Shown here in pieces: positions 27,938 to 36,122 of a stretch of DNA of 64,000 bases (position 1 is the stretch's first letter; the number at the start of each line of letters is the position of its first letter). The notes under the pieces are model-generated. The model did not search any database, was not told the DNA's origin, and saw only the letters and a list, made by a program, of their open reading frames with translations. Source of the DNA: Asaia bogorensis. GTDB lineage: Bacteria; Pseudomonadota; Alphaproteobacteria; Acetobacterales; Acetobacteraceae. The stretch lies in the NCBI GenBank assembly GCA_945868845.1, contig CAMBMS010000006.1, positions 1 to 64,000 on the forward strand. Direction: 5' to 3'. The position numbers and the translations under genes were made by a program.

Positions 27938-29248
27938 ATGAGTTCACCTGTCACGCATGAGCGCGCGGGGCGTATCGAGGGCGTCGTCGCACGCCTGCAC
28001 GATCTGCACCCACGCCTGATCGATCTCTCGCTCGACCGCCTGCACGTGCTGCTGGAAAAGCTCGATCACCCGGAACGCCGCTTGCCGCCCATCATCCATG
28101 TCGCCGGTACAAACGGAAAGGGCTCTACATGTGCGTTCCTTCGCGCAATGGCGGAAGCCGCCGGTCGGCGCGTCCATGTCTACACTTCCCCACATCTGGT
28201 GCGGTTCAACGAACGCATCCGGATTGCCGGCGAACTGGTCTCCGACGCCACCTTGATCGAAACTCTGGAAGACCTCGAGCGCATCAATGCGAGCGCGCCG
28301 ATCACCGTGTTTGAGATGTTGACGGCGGTGGCGTTTCAACTGTTCGCCGCGACACCGGCCGATCTTTGTATTCTGGAAGTCGGGCTCGGCGGGCGGTTTG
28401 ACACAACTAATGTCATAGTACGTCCGAATTCTTGCGCGATCACTTCGATCTCGATCGACCACCGCGAGTTTCTCGGCGACACGCTAGCTAAAATTAGCTT
28501 CGAAAAGGCTGGGATTCTCAAACCCAGCGTACCCTGCGCCGTCGGCGCACAATCACCGGAAGCACTGGACGTGATTTTGTCACGAGCCGCCGCCATCGGC
28601 GCGCCTATACTGCTGCGCGATCGCGACTGGGCAATCGCCCCCACAGACACCGGCCTGCGCTACACGGACAAAACTCTTAGCTTTACTCTGCCGCCACCAT
28701 CCTTGCCCGGCGCGCACCAGCACGACAACGCCGGTATCGCCATCGCCGCCCTGCACGCGGCAATCCTGAACATACCGAGCCGCGCCATCGCGCCCGGCAT
28801 CAGCAGCGCCGAATGGCCGGCACGCATGCAACGCCTAACCGGTAAACTTGCAGAAACCCTACCGCAAGACTGGGAGCTTTATTTGGATGGCGGCCACAAC
28901 CCTGGTGCCGGACTCGTCCTCGCTGATCAGTTGCGCACCTGGGCCGACAGGCCCGCGCATCTGATCGTCGGTATGAAACAGGCGAAAGACTCCGCCGAAT
29001 TCCTCCGCCCGATGCTACCGCACGCCGCCACGCTCTGGGCCATTGCCGAGCCAGGCCAGCATCTCGCCCTGCCGGTCGAAGCTATCATCGCTGCCTCTGG
29101 AAACATTGCCCGCCCCGGCCCCACGGCACAGGCCGCCTTGCGGGCCATTCCGAAAGACGGACCACCCGCCCGCATTCTGATTTGCGGCAGCCTCTATCTG
29201 GCTGGTGAGATCCTCAAACAGGATGCGTCGTTGGATTACATCCCATGA
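27938..29248 (+). CDS. folC: bifunctional dihydrofolate synthase/folylpolyglutamate synthase
   Basis: FolC (436 residues) adds glutamate to dihydropteroate and to folates. Visible are the P-loop IIHVAGTNGKGSTCAFLRAM, YTSPHLVRFNERIRI, LEVGLGGRFDTTNVI, ITSISIDHREFLGDTLAKIS and the C-terminal YLDGGHNPGAGLVL. I start at ATG 27938 (MSSPVTHER), 70 bases after accD; an upstream frame start at 27908 is less likely. It ends 13 bases before arfB. Confidence 0.96.
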   Translation: MSSPVTHERAGRIEGVVARLHDLHPRLIDLSLDRLHVLLEKLDHPERRLPPIIHVAGTNGKGSTCAFLRAMAEAAGRRVHVYTSPHLVRFNERIRIAGELVSDATLIETLEDLERINASAPITVFEMLTAVAFQLFAATPADLCILEVGLGGRFDTTNVIVRPNSCAITSISIDHREFLGDTLAKISFEKAGILKPSVPCAVGAQSPEALDVILSRAAAIGAPILLRDRDWAIAPTDTGLRYTDKTLSFTLPPPSLPGAHQHDNAGIAIAALHAAILNIPSRAIAPGISSAEWPARMQRLTGKLAETLPQDWELYLDGGHNPGAGLVLADQLRTWADRPAHLIVGMKQAKDSAEFLRPMLPHAATLWAIAEPGQHLALPVEAIIAASGNIARPGPTAQAALRAIPKDGPPARILICGSLYLAGEILKQDASLDYIP

Positions 29249-29261
29249 TGGCGACACGGTG

Positions 29262-29690
29262 ATGGCCCGCATCGGCGTCACCGACCGCATCAGCTTGGAC
29301 GAGCAGGAACTCGTCGAAAATTTCCTACGCGCGTCCGGCGCCGGGGGGCAGAATATTCAGAAAGTCGAAACGGCGGTGCAGCTGCGCTTCGATGCTCGTC
29401 ACTCTCCCAGCCTGCAGGACGATGTGCGCGCCCGGCTGGAACTCCTAGCCGGACGCCGACTGACGCGTGAGGGGGTCATCGTAATAACCGCGCAGCGTCA
29501 CCGCACCCGCGAACGCAACCGGGAGGACGCCCAAGAGCGACTTTTGAACCTAATTCGCACTGCCGCGATCCCGCCACCGCCGATGCGCCGGCCGACAAAA
29601 CCCTCGCGCGCCGCCCGTGCCCGCAGGGTGGATGAAAAAACCCAGCGCGGCGCCACCAAGCGCCTGCGCACGCGGCCCGAAGGAAATTAA
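29262..29690 (+). CDS. arfB: alternative ribosome-rescue factor ArfB (GGQ peptidyl-tRNA hydrolase)
   Basis: This 142-residue protein is a small release-factor homologue with the catalytic GGQ in RASGAGGQNIQKVETAVQLR and a basic, unstructured tail (RRPTKPSRAARARRVDEKTQ, KRLRTRPEGN) that reads the empty mRNA channel of stalled ribosomes. It hydrolyses peptidyl-tRNA on non-stop complexes. The start is ATG 29262 (MARIGVTDRISL). It abuts the 3' end of the minus-strand enolase-superfamily gene with no gap. Confidence 0.93.
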   Translation: MARIGVTDRISLDEQELVENFLRASGAGGQNIQKVETAVQLRFDARHSPSLQDDVRARLELLAGRRLTREGVIVITAQRHRTRERNREDAQERLLNLIRTAAIPPPPMRRPTKPSRAARARRVDEKTQRGATKRLRTRPEGN

Positions 29691-30809
29691 TCACGCCCGC
29701 AACTGTGTCGGCGCGCCCTGGGCGTATTGCTGGATTACTGCCATGTCCGGATTGCGGCCCAGCCCAGGGCCCTCCGGCACGGCTACGCGCCCGCCATGCG
29801 CCAGTACGCTGTCATGCCAGGGGCTCGCCTCCAGATCGACGAACAACCGCTCAAACGGCACATCCGGCGCCAGCGCCGCGTTTACGTGCAAGGACGCCAA
29901 ATAGCCGGCGCCGAAATAGGCGCAATGCGGCACCATTTGCACGGCATACGCCTTCGCCAGCGCCGCGATCTCGATCATCGCCGTGATGCCTCCTATCTTA
30001 ATTACGCTGGGCTGGCAATTATCCAGCGCGCCCTTGTCAAATTGCTGCTTGAATTCATGCAAGTTGGACGTGTTTTCGCCACAGGAAATCGGGATGCCAC
30101 CCTCGCGGCGGACGCGGGCGATACCGTCATGATCCTCAGGCGGGAACACTGGCTCTTCCAGCCAGGTCAGGTTCAAGGGCCTCAACTGTCGAGCCATATC
30201 CAGCGCCTGCGTTACCGTCCACGGGCAGTTTACGTCCGCCATTAACTTAATGTCCGGCCCAATCGCCGTGCGGGCGGCAGTGATTTGCGGGACAAAAATT
30301 TCGTGCAGCTTGATATGCTTATACCCCTGCGCGACGGCGCGTGAGCACGCCTCCGCCACCTGCTCTGAGGCGCCATAGCGCAGCAAACTGGCATAGGCTT
30401 CCAGGGTGCCGGGGTTGGTGCCGCCCAGCAGGCGCCAGACCGGCTGCCCCGCCGCCTTGCCCGCCAAATCCCACAGCGCGATATCCAGGGCGGAGAGCGC
30501 GTAGGTGATCGGCCCGTTGCGGCCGAAGATATGAAACATCTGGTTGAAGCGGCGAAAGATGCCGCGGATGTCGCGCGCATCCTGACCCAACGCGGCGGGG
30601 CCGATTTGCGTATCGAACGCAGTCCGCGTGGCTGGTACGCAGGCATGGCCAAACCCCTCGCCCCAGCCTTCCAGGCCGGTATCGGTGACGACCCGCAGCC
30701 AGAATGTATGCATCTGCCCCGCCGGCACTGCGGCGCCTAGTGCCACCGGTCGAGAGCCTTGCGAGAAGGGGATTTTCGTATGCCAGGTTTCCAGCGCAGT
30801 GATTTTCAT
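29691..30809 (-). CDS. mandelate racemase/muconate lactonizing enzyme family protein
   Basis: This 372-residue enolase-superfamily protein has the capping domain followed by a barrel with metal ligands in LMADVNCPW (Asp), LTWLEEPVFPP (Glu) and PISCGENTSN (Glu), and a late His in MVPHCAYFGAG. At the usual KxK site it reads HIKLHE, that is Lys167-x-His169, so the base on one face differs from mandelate racemase. Probable activity is dehydration or epimerisation of a sugar acid; the substrate is not assignable. The start is MKITALETWHT (ATG 30807-30809); the upstream extension is a neighbour read through. Confidence 0.88.
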   Translation of the reverse strand: MKITALETWHTKIPFSQGSRPVALGAAVPAGQMHTFWLRVVTDTGLEGWGEGFGHACVPATRTAFDTQIGPAALGQDARDIRGIFRRFNQMFHIFGRNGPITYALSALDIALWDLAGKAAGQPVWRLLGGTNPGTLEAYASLLRYGASEQVAEACSRAVAQGYKHIKLHEIFVPQITAARTAIGPDIKLMADVNCPWTVTQALDMARQLRPLNLTWLEEPVFPPEDHDGIARVRREGGIPISCGENTSNLHEFKQQFDKGALDNCQPSVIKIGGITAMIEIAALAKAYAVQMVPHCAYFGAGYLASLHVNAALAPDVPFERLFVDLEASPWHDSVLAHGGRVAVPEGPGLGRNPDMAVIQQYAQGAPTQLRA

Positions 30810-30831
30810 GACTTGTCCTGTCGGATGCGTG

Positions 30832-31142
30832 CTATGCGGGTAAGATGAAGAATCGGCCCGCACCATTGACGATGATCAGATTGCCCACCGAGCTGTTAAG
30901 GCGAAGTGAGATGATCTCTTGATATGCGGTGGATTTGTACCAGCCCTTGGCGGCGGCCCGTGATGGGGGCTCGATGATAACAAGCCCCGGATGTGCCCTT
31001 CACTTTCCAGGATTGTTAAATCCCGCCCGCGTACGGCGGGTCGATTGCCCAATGCCGCGATGGTCAGGACGACCTTCTTGCGGTATTCGGCGAACATTCC
31101 CTCGCCCTTGATGGTTTCGGCGACTCGAACATAGGCCTTCAT
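30832..31142 (-). pseudogene. DUF1330-family protein, single frameshift
   Basis: The first frame gives MKAYVRVAETIKGEGMFAEY and RDLTILESEG, and a second frame continues HPGLVIIEPPSRAAAKGWYK, YQEIISLRLNSSVGNLIIVN before a TAG at 30832-30834. Together they make a typical DUF1330 protein of about 100 residues. The length between start and stop is not a multiple of three: one base appears to be missing near 30990 (at the GAAGGGCAC stretch). Either a recent pseudogene or a sequencing error. Confidence 0.8.
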
Positions 31143-31160
31143 GGCAACTCGCCCGTTGTG

Positions 31161-31886
31161 TTATTGTGTCAAACGGCCCATTAGCACGGCGGTGTCGCGC
31201 GCCATCTCTAACGATGCCTCCGGGTGCATCATCGCCGCACGCTGGAACACGCGCTTAGTCTGCCACAGCGCATCGTGGTTCCAGCTAGCCAAAATCTCCG
31301 CCAGTCCCATGGCAGTGTCCATCAGCACTGAGTCCGCAACCACGCGATTGACCATGCCGAGTTCCAGGGCACGTTGCGGCTCCAGGTTTTCGCAGATGGT
31401 CACCAGCTCGAACGCGATCTTACGCCCCAGCAAATGCACCGCGTGCGCTGTCACCGTGGTCGCCGCCAATCCGCGCTTCAGTTCCGGATAGCCGAAGCGC
31501 GCGCTTTCCCCTGCAACGACCATGTCGCTGCCGATCGCCAACCCGCAGCCAGCGCCCAGGGCATAGCCATGCACGGCGGCGATGATCGGCTTATCGATGC
31601 GAGCCAGCAACTTGAACAGGGCGATATTGCGGTCGCCGTGTCGCAGATTGCCACGCCGTGTTTCCGCCGTCAGCGGCCGGCCGACGGAAAGATCGGCGCC
31701 GGCGCAAAAAGCACGTCCCGCACCTGCCAAAATCACAACTGCCACATTGTCATCGTCCTGCGCCGCGAGCAGCGCATCCATCAACGCGTGCACTAGATCA
31801 GCGTTTAGCGCGTTGAGCTTTTCCGGGCGATTCATGGTCAGGATCCGAATCGGACCGCGGTTTTCGCTCAGCAGAACATGATCCAT
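31161..31886 (-). CDS. enoyl-CoA hydratase/isomerase (crotonase) family protein
   Basis: This 241-residue crotonase-fold protein has LTMNRPEKLNALNADLVHAL, the oxyanion-hole strands AGAGRAFCAGADLSVG and AAVHGYALGAGCGLAIGSD, and FGYPELKRGLAATTVTAHAV where catalytic residues sit. It acts on an acyl-CoA thioester (hydration or isomerisation); I cannot name the substrate. It is followed by a frameshifted DUF1330 gene and preceded by a decayed stretch, so its original operon context is lost. Confidence 0.87.
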   Translation of the reverse strand: MDHVLLSENRGPIRILTMNRPEKLNALNADLVHALMDALLAAQDDDNVAVVILAGAGRAFCAGADLSVGRPLTAETRRGNLRHGDRNIALFKLLARIDKPIIAAVHGYALGAGCGLAIGSDMVVAGESARFGYPELKRGLAATTVTAHAVHLLGRKIAFELVTICENLEPQRALELGMVNRVVADSVLMDTAMGLAEILASWNHDALWQTKRVFQRAAMMHPEASLEMARDTAVLMGRLTQ

Positions 31887-32083
31887 CGTTTTTTCCCCCG
31901 GCCAATATCGAACTAGGCGTGCCTGAGCCCCAGGAATGCGTCAAGATCGGCACTCTTTCATGCTGATACGGCGCCGTCGATACGGGGGGAATAGAACAAG
32001 GCGGAAAAGACAAGGCAGAGCTTCCGGCGATCCACGTGCCATCCGGCGCCTCGACCACACGCGCGATAACGCACGAGAGATTC

Positions 32084-32350
32084 GTGGCGCCATTGTCTTA
32101 TCTCGCGCTGGCGGTTGCCGTGCTGTAGCCGTTGCATGCGGCCAATATGCCGGGACTGACGGATTATCCCAATCATCTCATGCGCGTGTGGTTAATGTCA
32201 CGGAACAACGCGACCGGCAGCGCCCGCTATGTAACGCGCTGGCTGCTGATTCCCAAACTGGCGAAAAAACTGATTATCCACGCGGTCGTGCGCTTAGTGC
32301 CGGTCGAGCGGGCAGGGGGGCTCTTCATTCGATGCGGGCGGGCGATGCTG
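32084..32350 (+). pseudogene. N-terminal remnant of a membrane protein
   Basis: One plus-strand frame reads FVAPLSYLALAVAVL, a TAG at 32126-32128, then PLHAANMPGLTDYPNHLMRV and ARYVTRWLLIPKLAKKLIIH before running into IS6 sequence. The hydrophobic start with a PGLTDYPNHL motif looks like the first part of a multi-span membrane protein, but I cannot name it. The rest is missing, apparently replaced by the IS6 remnant. The part of the gap between 31887 and 32083 holds nothing I recognise. Confidence 0.45.
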
Positions 32351-32567
32351 TGCTTCCGGCGCATGGGGACGGTGAAGAAACTTGCCGCCGTGCATGGGTC
32401 CATCCATCATCACTTTGACCAACAGTGACAACTGATCAGCCGACAGACCGGCAAGACAAACTACTCTGCCACCATGGCCGGATGGCAGACCCTTATGGGC
32501 TAAAGCCGACCATCCCCGCGCCCGATGTCTGCTCCTGCTACATTGGGCAGTTAAGTTGGCAAAGCCC
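32351..32567 (+). mobile_element. IS6-family transposase 3' remnant (copy 2)
   Basis: In frame, this reads FRRMGTVKKLAAVHGSIHHH and FDQQ, a TGA at 32426-32428, then QLISRQTGKTNYSATMAGWQ and a TAA at 32501-32503. It is the same transposase tail as bases 1-135, in the same orientation. Similarity continues 64 bases past the stop to a GGGCAGTTAAG-type end. The 5' two thirds of the element are gone, and the dead reading frame carries a different stop from copy 1. An antisense open frame here is a shadow. Confidence 0.78.
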
Positions 32568-32735
32568 TCGGGATCAAAGTCGTCGAGGAATTCATTGCTA
32601 TGCTCAAGGCAGCCGAACTGGAAACCGCACCACAAAAAACAAACTCAGAACAATGATATTCTCTGCCTGTTCGCCATTGACGCAAAAGAGGGTTTAGGAG
32701 CAAAACCCCCAGCTTATTTTCGATGCCTTACGCCA

Positions 32736-33914
32736 TCAGGCTGCCGAGCCGGCGCACCAGCCGCTGGCCCAAGCCCATTGAAAGTTATAGCCGCCGAGCC
32801 ATCCGGTGACATCGACGGCTTCGCCGATAATAAACAGTCCAGGGACGTTTTTGACGGACATATCGCGTGACGAAAGTTCCGCGGTGTCAACGCCGCCAAG
32901 GGTGACTTCGGCCTTGGCGTAGCCTTCGGTGCCGCTGGGAGTGATGGTCCAGGATTTTAACGTCATCGCGAGATCGTGGAGCGCGCGATCAGGAATATCG
33001 ACCAGAGCGGTTTGCTGTAGGGGCGCGGGCAGGAATGCGCTGGCGAGCCGTTGGGCCATCACGTCCGACAGCACGGTACGTAGGCTGACCTTGGGGCGGG
33101 CTCGTTTGCGATGCTGGAGAAAATCGACCCCCTCATCGGGGAGCAGATCAATGGCGAGCGGCTCGCTGTCCCGCCAATAGGAAGAGATTTGCAGGATGGC
33201 AGGGCCGGAAATGCCGCGATGAGTAAACAGCATCGCCTCACGGAAGGCACGTTTGCCGATCCGCGCGATCACCGTCTGAGAGACGCCGCTGAGGTTTGGG
33301 ACGCGCGCAAGCTCTGTATCGCCGAGGGTTATTGGTACAAGGCCAGGGCGGATTTCGGTCAGGCGCAGGCCAAAGCGGCGGGCCACGTCGTGGGTAAGGC
33401 CGGTGGCGCTCATTTTCGGAATGGAAAGGCCCCCAGTGGCAAGCACGAGATTTGGCGATTCGATAGATCCACGATCCGTCTCGACGCGAAATGCGCTGGA
33501 TTTGGTTACGTCGCCAATACATGTGTTGAGCCGCACGGACACGCCAGCGACCTCGCACTCGGCCAACAGCATGGCGACGATCTGGCGGGCGGAGCCGTCG
33601 CAGAAAAGTTGCCCCAGCGTTTTTTCGTGCCAGGCGATACCATGTTTTTCCACCAGCGCTAGGAAATCGTGCGGTGTGTATCGCGCCAGAGCGGATTTAC
33701 AGAAATGAGGGTTGGCTGACAGAAACCGATCCGGCTCGCAGTGCAGATTAGTAAAATTGCAACGCCCACCACCAGAGATAAGGATTTTCGGACCAGCCTG
33801 CCGCGCATGATCCAGAACGATAACGCGCCGCCCACGTCGCCCGGCGGCGATAGCGGCCATTAACCCGGCCGCACCAGCACCCAGGATCATGACGTCGGTG
33901 TGTTCCATGCTCAT
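32736..33914 (-). CDS. HI0933/BaiN-type flavoprotein
   Basis: This 392-residue FAD-dependent oxidoreductase has the dinucleotide motif VMILGAGAAGLMAAIAAGRR, the family signature GPKILISGGGRCNFTN, LVLATGGLSIPKMSATG, TLGGVDTAELS and the C-terminal LFIIGEAVDVTGWLGGYNFQ. These define the HI0933/YhiN/BaiN family, reported to act as flavin reductases in bile-acid and related metabolism; the physiological substrate here is unknown. A CAAAACCCCCAGC-type hairpin theme lies downstream at about 32694. Confidence 0.88.
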   Translation of the reverse strand: MSMEHTDVMILGAGAAGLMAAIAAGRRGRRVIVLDHARQAGPKILISGGGRCNFTNLHCEPDRFLSANPHFCKSALARYTPHDFLALVEKHGIAWHEKTLGQLFCDGSARQIVAMLLAECEVAGVSVRLNTCIGDVTKSSAFRVETDRGSIESPNLVLATGGLSIPKMSATGLTHDVARRFGLRLTEIRPGLVPITLGDTELARVPNLSGVSQTVIARIGKRAFREAMLFTHRGISGPAILQISSYWRDSEPLAIDLLPDEGVDFLQHRKRARPKVSLRTVLSDVMAQRLASAFLPAPLQQTALVDIPDRALHDLAMTLKSWTITPSGTEGYAKAEVTLGGVDTAELSSRDMSVKNVPGLFIIGEAVDVTGWLGGYNFQWAWASGWCAGSAA

Positions 33915-33928
33915 GGGCGTGACGGACC

Positions 33929-34050
33929 GTAAGCAAGGTCGGGGCTTTGCACACCCACCCCCAAGAAGGGCACACCGCTGGAACCCGCCCGTATGGGTTC
34001 TAAGGGTGTACCGTCCGTGGAGGTCGGGACAAAGCCCCGACCTTGCTTAC
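33929..34050. repeat. long inverted repeat with 21-bp perfect arms
   Basis: GTAAGCAAGGTCGGGGCTTTG at 33929-33949 is exactly reverse-complemented at 34030-34050. The 80-base interior contains further pairing (GAACCC...GGGTTC). The whole unit fills the gap between the LLM oxidoreductase stop and the BaiN-like start, both on the minus strand. It may be a strong terminator, a MITE-like insertion or a regulatory RNA structure. Confidence 0.75.
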
Positions 34051-34078
34051 GACCGATCATGCGCACCGAGACGAGGCA

Positions 34079-34924
34079 TCACACAGCGCGGATCATCGCA
34101 GCCCAGCGGTCCAGCACCGGCAGAATGACGTCGGTGCCCGCAGAATCCAGGCTGACCACGACACGATCGACACCCATATCGCGATAGCGTTTCAGGTTGT
34201 CGACATTTTCCGTCATCTGAAACAGCGAGATCGGCACATCGGCCGGGTTGCGCCCTCGCGCGGCCACCATTTGGCGAAATTCCGAAAGATGGTCCGTCAC
34301 ATCGCTACCGCCGCGCCCTGCCAGCGGAATCCAGCCATCGCCATAGGCGGCGGCGCGGCGCGCGGCATAGGGGAAGGCGCCCCCGACCAGGATCGGCGGA
34401 TGCGGTTTCTGCACCGGCTTCGGCCAGGCCACCATCGGACCAAAATCCACCATTTCGCCATGATATTCGGCGGTGGATTTGGTCCAGATTTCCTTCATGG
34501 CCTCGATACGCTCGCGGGCGAGCTTGTGGCGAGTTTCGAATGCCGTGCCGTGATCGGCCATTTCCTCGGCGTTCCAGCCATTGCCGATGCCGAACAGAAA
34601 GCGCCCACCGGAAACCTGGTCGAGGGAGGCAACGAGCTTAGCCGTCTGGATCGGGTCGCGCTGCTGCACAAGGCAGACGCCGGTGGCGAGCTTCAGGGTT
34701 TTCGTCACTGCGCCGGCCATGGTTAGGCTCACGAACGGGTCCATCACGTCGTAATATTTCTTCGGCAGATCGCCGCCGCCGCCCCAAGGGGAGAGGCGGG
34801 AGGTCGGGATATGCGAATGCTCCGGCGCCCAGATCGATTCGAAGCCGCGTGCCTCCAGCGCACGCGCCAGGTCGGCGGCAGACATAGAATAATCGGTGAA
34901 GAACATCGATGCGCCGAAATGCAT
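34079..34924 (-). CDS. LLM-class flavin/F420-type oxidoreductase
   Basis: This 281-residue protein has the luciferase-like barrel pattern: ALEARGFESIWAPEHSHIPT, LATGVCLVQQRDPIQTAKLV, LDQVSGGRFLFGIGNGWNAE and PPILVGGAFPYAARRAA. It matches LLM-class oxidoreductases often labelled F420-dependent. In a proteobacterium the cofactor could equally be FMN. The substrate is unknown. It is preceded by about 600 bases of decayed sequence, so its promoter must lie there. Confidence 0.85.
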   Translation of the reverse strand: MHFGASMFFTDYSMSAADLARALEARGFESIWAPEHSHIPTSRLSPWGGGGDLPKKYYDVMDPFVSLTMAGAVTKTLKLATGVCLVQQRDPIQTAKLVASLDQVSGGRFLFGIGNGWNAEEMADHGTAFETRHKLARERIEAMKEIWTKSTAEYHGEMVDFGPMVAWPKPVQKPHPPILVGGAFPYAARRAAAYGDGWIPLAGRGGSDVTDHLSEFRQMVAARGRNPADVPISLFQMTENVDNLKRYRDMGVDRVVVSLDSAGTDVILPVLDRWAAMIRAV

Positions 34925-35537
34925 TTTTTTGCCTCATACTATGATTCATGGGGGAGTGTGGGCTGGATGGTGAGAGGGCTCAAGGGTCCACTGATGAAAC
35001 TGCCTGTTAACCAGGGTACGGATAGAACCGGGCCGTGGAATACATTCGTAGGCAAGAAGCACCGAAACCGATCCAGATGTCCGGCCAATCTCTCTATCCC
35101 GACTAATTTGCCGCCAATCTACTACCGCGTATTCTGCTGACCCCCCGGTTGGTGGTGGATATGGGGTACAATATTGGCGCGCGGACGATCACAGATGGCA
35201 GGACCAGCCTTCTCTTTCGTAATGCGGGCGAGTAGCGCGCCCGGCTGTTGCAACTGATCAATTTTTCGGAAATGGCGAGTGGGATCGCCGGTGCCGCGAG
35301 CAATTATGTGGCGCGGCAGCACATGCTGGCGGATCAGGTGGCTCCGCGCCTAGCTTGGTATGGTGATTTATGGGCACGTCGGAAAGCATTATCGGCCGCG
35401 TTGCGTATGGGCGTGCACTTTGCCGGGTTTGAGTTAGGGCGCGGTGGAGGCTGTCTCCGTGTTTGACGGCGCGGTCGCGGCGCGCCCGGCGACACCCACA
35501 GCCAGCAAACGCAGCATGAAAAGGGCGCGCGCGTGTA
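34925..35537. other. 613-base gap with an unidentified interrupted reading frame
   Basis: On the plus strand from about 35134 a frame reads ILLTPRLVVDMGYNIGARTI and SLLFRNAGE, has a stop near 35235, then continues RARLLQLINFSEMASGIAGA, SNYVARQHMLADQVAPRLAW and stops at 35466. Both halves are in the same frame, so this is a real protein with one stop, but I cannot name its family. The rest of the gap shows nothing I recognise apart from space for the LLM promoter. Confidence 0.45.
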
Positions 35538-36122
35538 TCAAGGTTGTGCATCCCGGGCGGCGCGGTGATATTCTCGATTGGGCATCATATCGGTGGCCGA
35601 GGCCATGCGGTTGGACAGGTTGAAAAACGCCGCCGCCTCCGCGATGTCGAAAATATCCTCGTTGGAAAATTCGTGCTTACTCAGCGCGTCGCGATCGGCA
35701 TCTTCCATCAAATGTGGCGTGGCGGTGAGTTTCCAGACGAAGTCCAACATGGTGCGCTGACGCAGTGACAATTCCGCAACGCGGTAATTCAGCGCCAGCA
35801 TCTCTCCCAACTCGGGGTCTCCAGAGAGTTGTCGCACCGCCGCACCATGCGCGACCAGGCAGTAATAGCACCGGTTAGCCGCGGAAACCACGACGGCGAT
35901 CATCTCCCGTTCCAGCTTGGTAAGGCCGGACGGGGAAAGCATAATATCGTTATACATCTGCATGAAATGGCGTAGCCGCTGTGGCTTCAGGCTATAGGTA
36001 CTGAAGACGTGCGGCACAAAACCCAATTTTTCGACGCATTTGCTCCAGAGCAGCCGAAGGTCCTCGTCAAGGGTCTCGGGACTGGGAACGCCGAGTTTAG
36101 AAATATGGCCGGGCTGAGGCAT
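35538..36122 (-). CDS. peroxidase-related (AhpD-like, CxxC) protein
   Basis: This 194-residue protein belongs to the carboxymuconolactone decarboxylase/AhpD superfamily with the redox motif: LEREMIAVVVSAANRCYYCL then VAHG, giving Cys-x-x-Cys plus His. This pattern fits alkylhydroperoxidase-related proteins. Its ATG overlaps the stop codon of the hydroxyacid dehydrogenase gene by one base, so they are coupled. It differs from the Cys-less homologue at 11614. Confidence 0.83.
   Translation of the reverse strand: MPQPGHISKLGVPSPETLDEDLRLLWSKCVEKLGFVPHVFSTYSLKPQRLRHFMQMYNDIMLSPSGLTKLEREMIAVVVSAANRCYYCLVAHGAAVRQLSGDPELGEMLALNYRVAELSLRQRTMLDFVWKLTATPHLMEDADRDALSKHEFSNEDIFDIAEAAAFFNLSNRMASATDMMPNREYHRAARDAQP

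Noticed and set aside
32294-32635. 113-residue minus-strand open frame across the IS6 remnant
   Set aside because: It is the antisense of a transposase tail, a known source of false hypothetical proteins.
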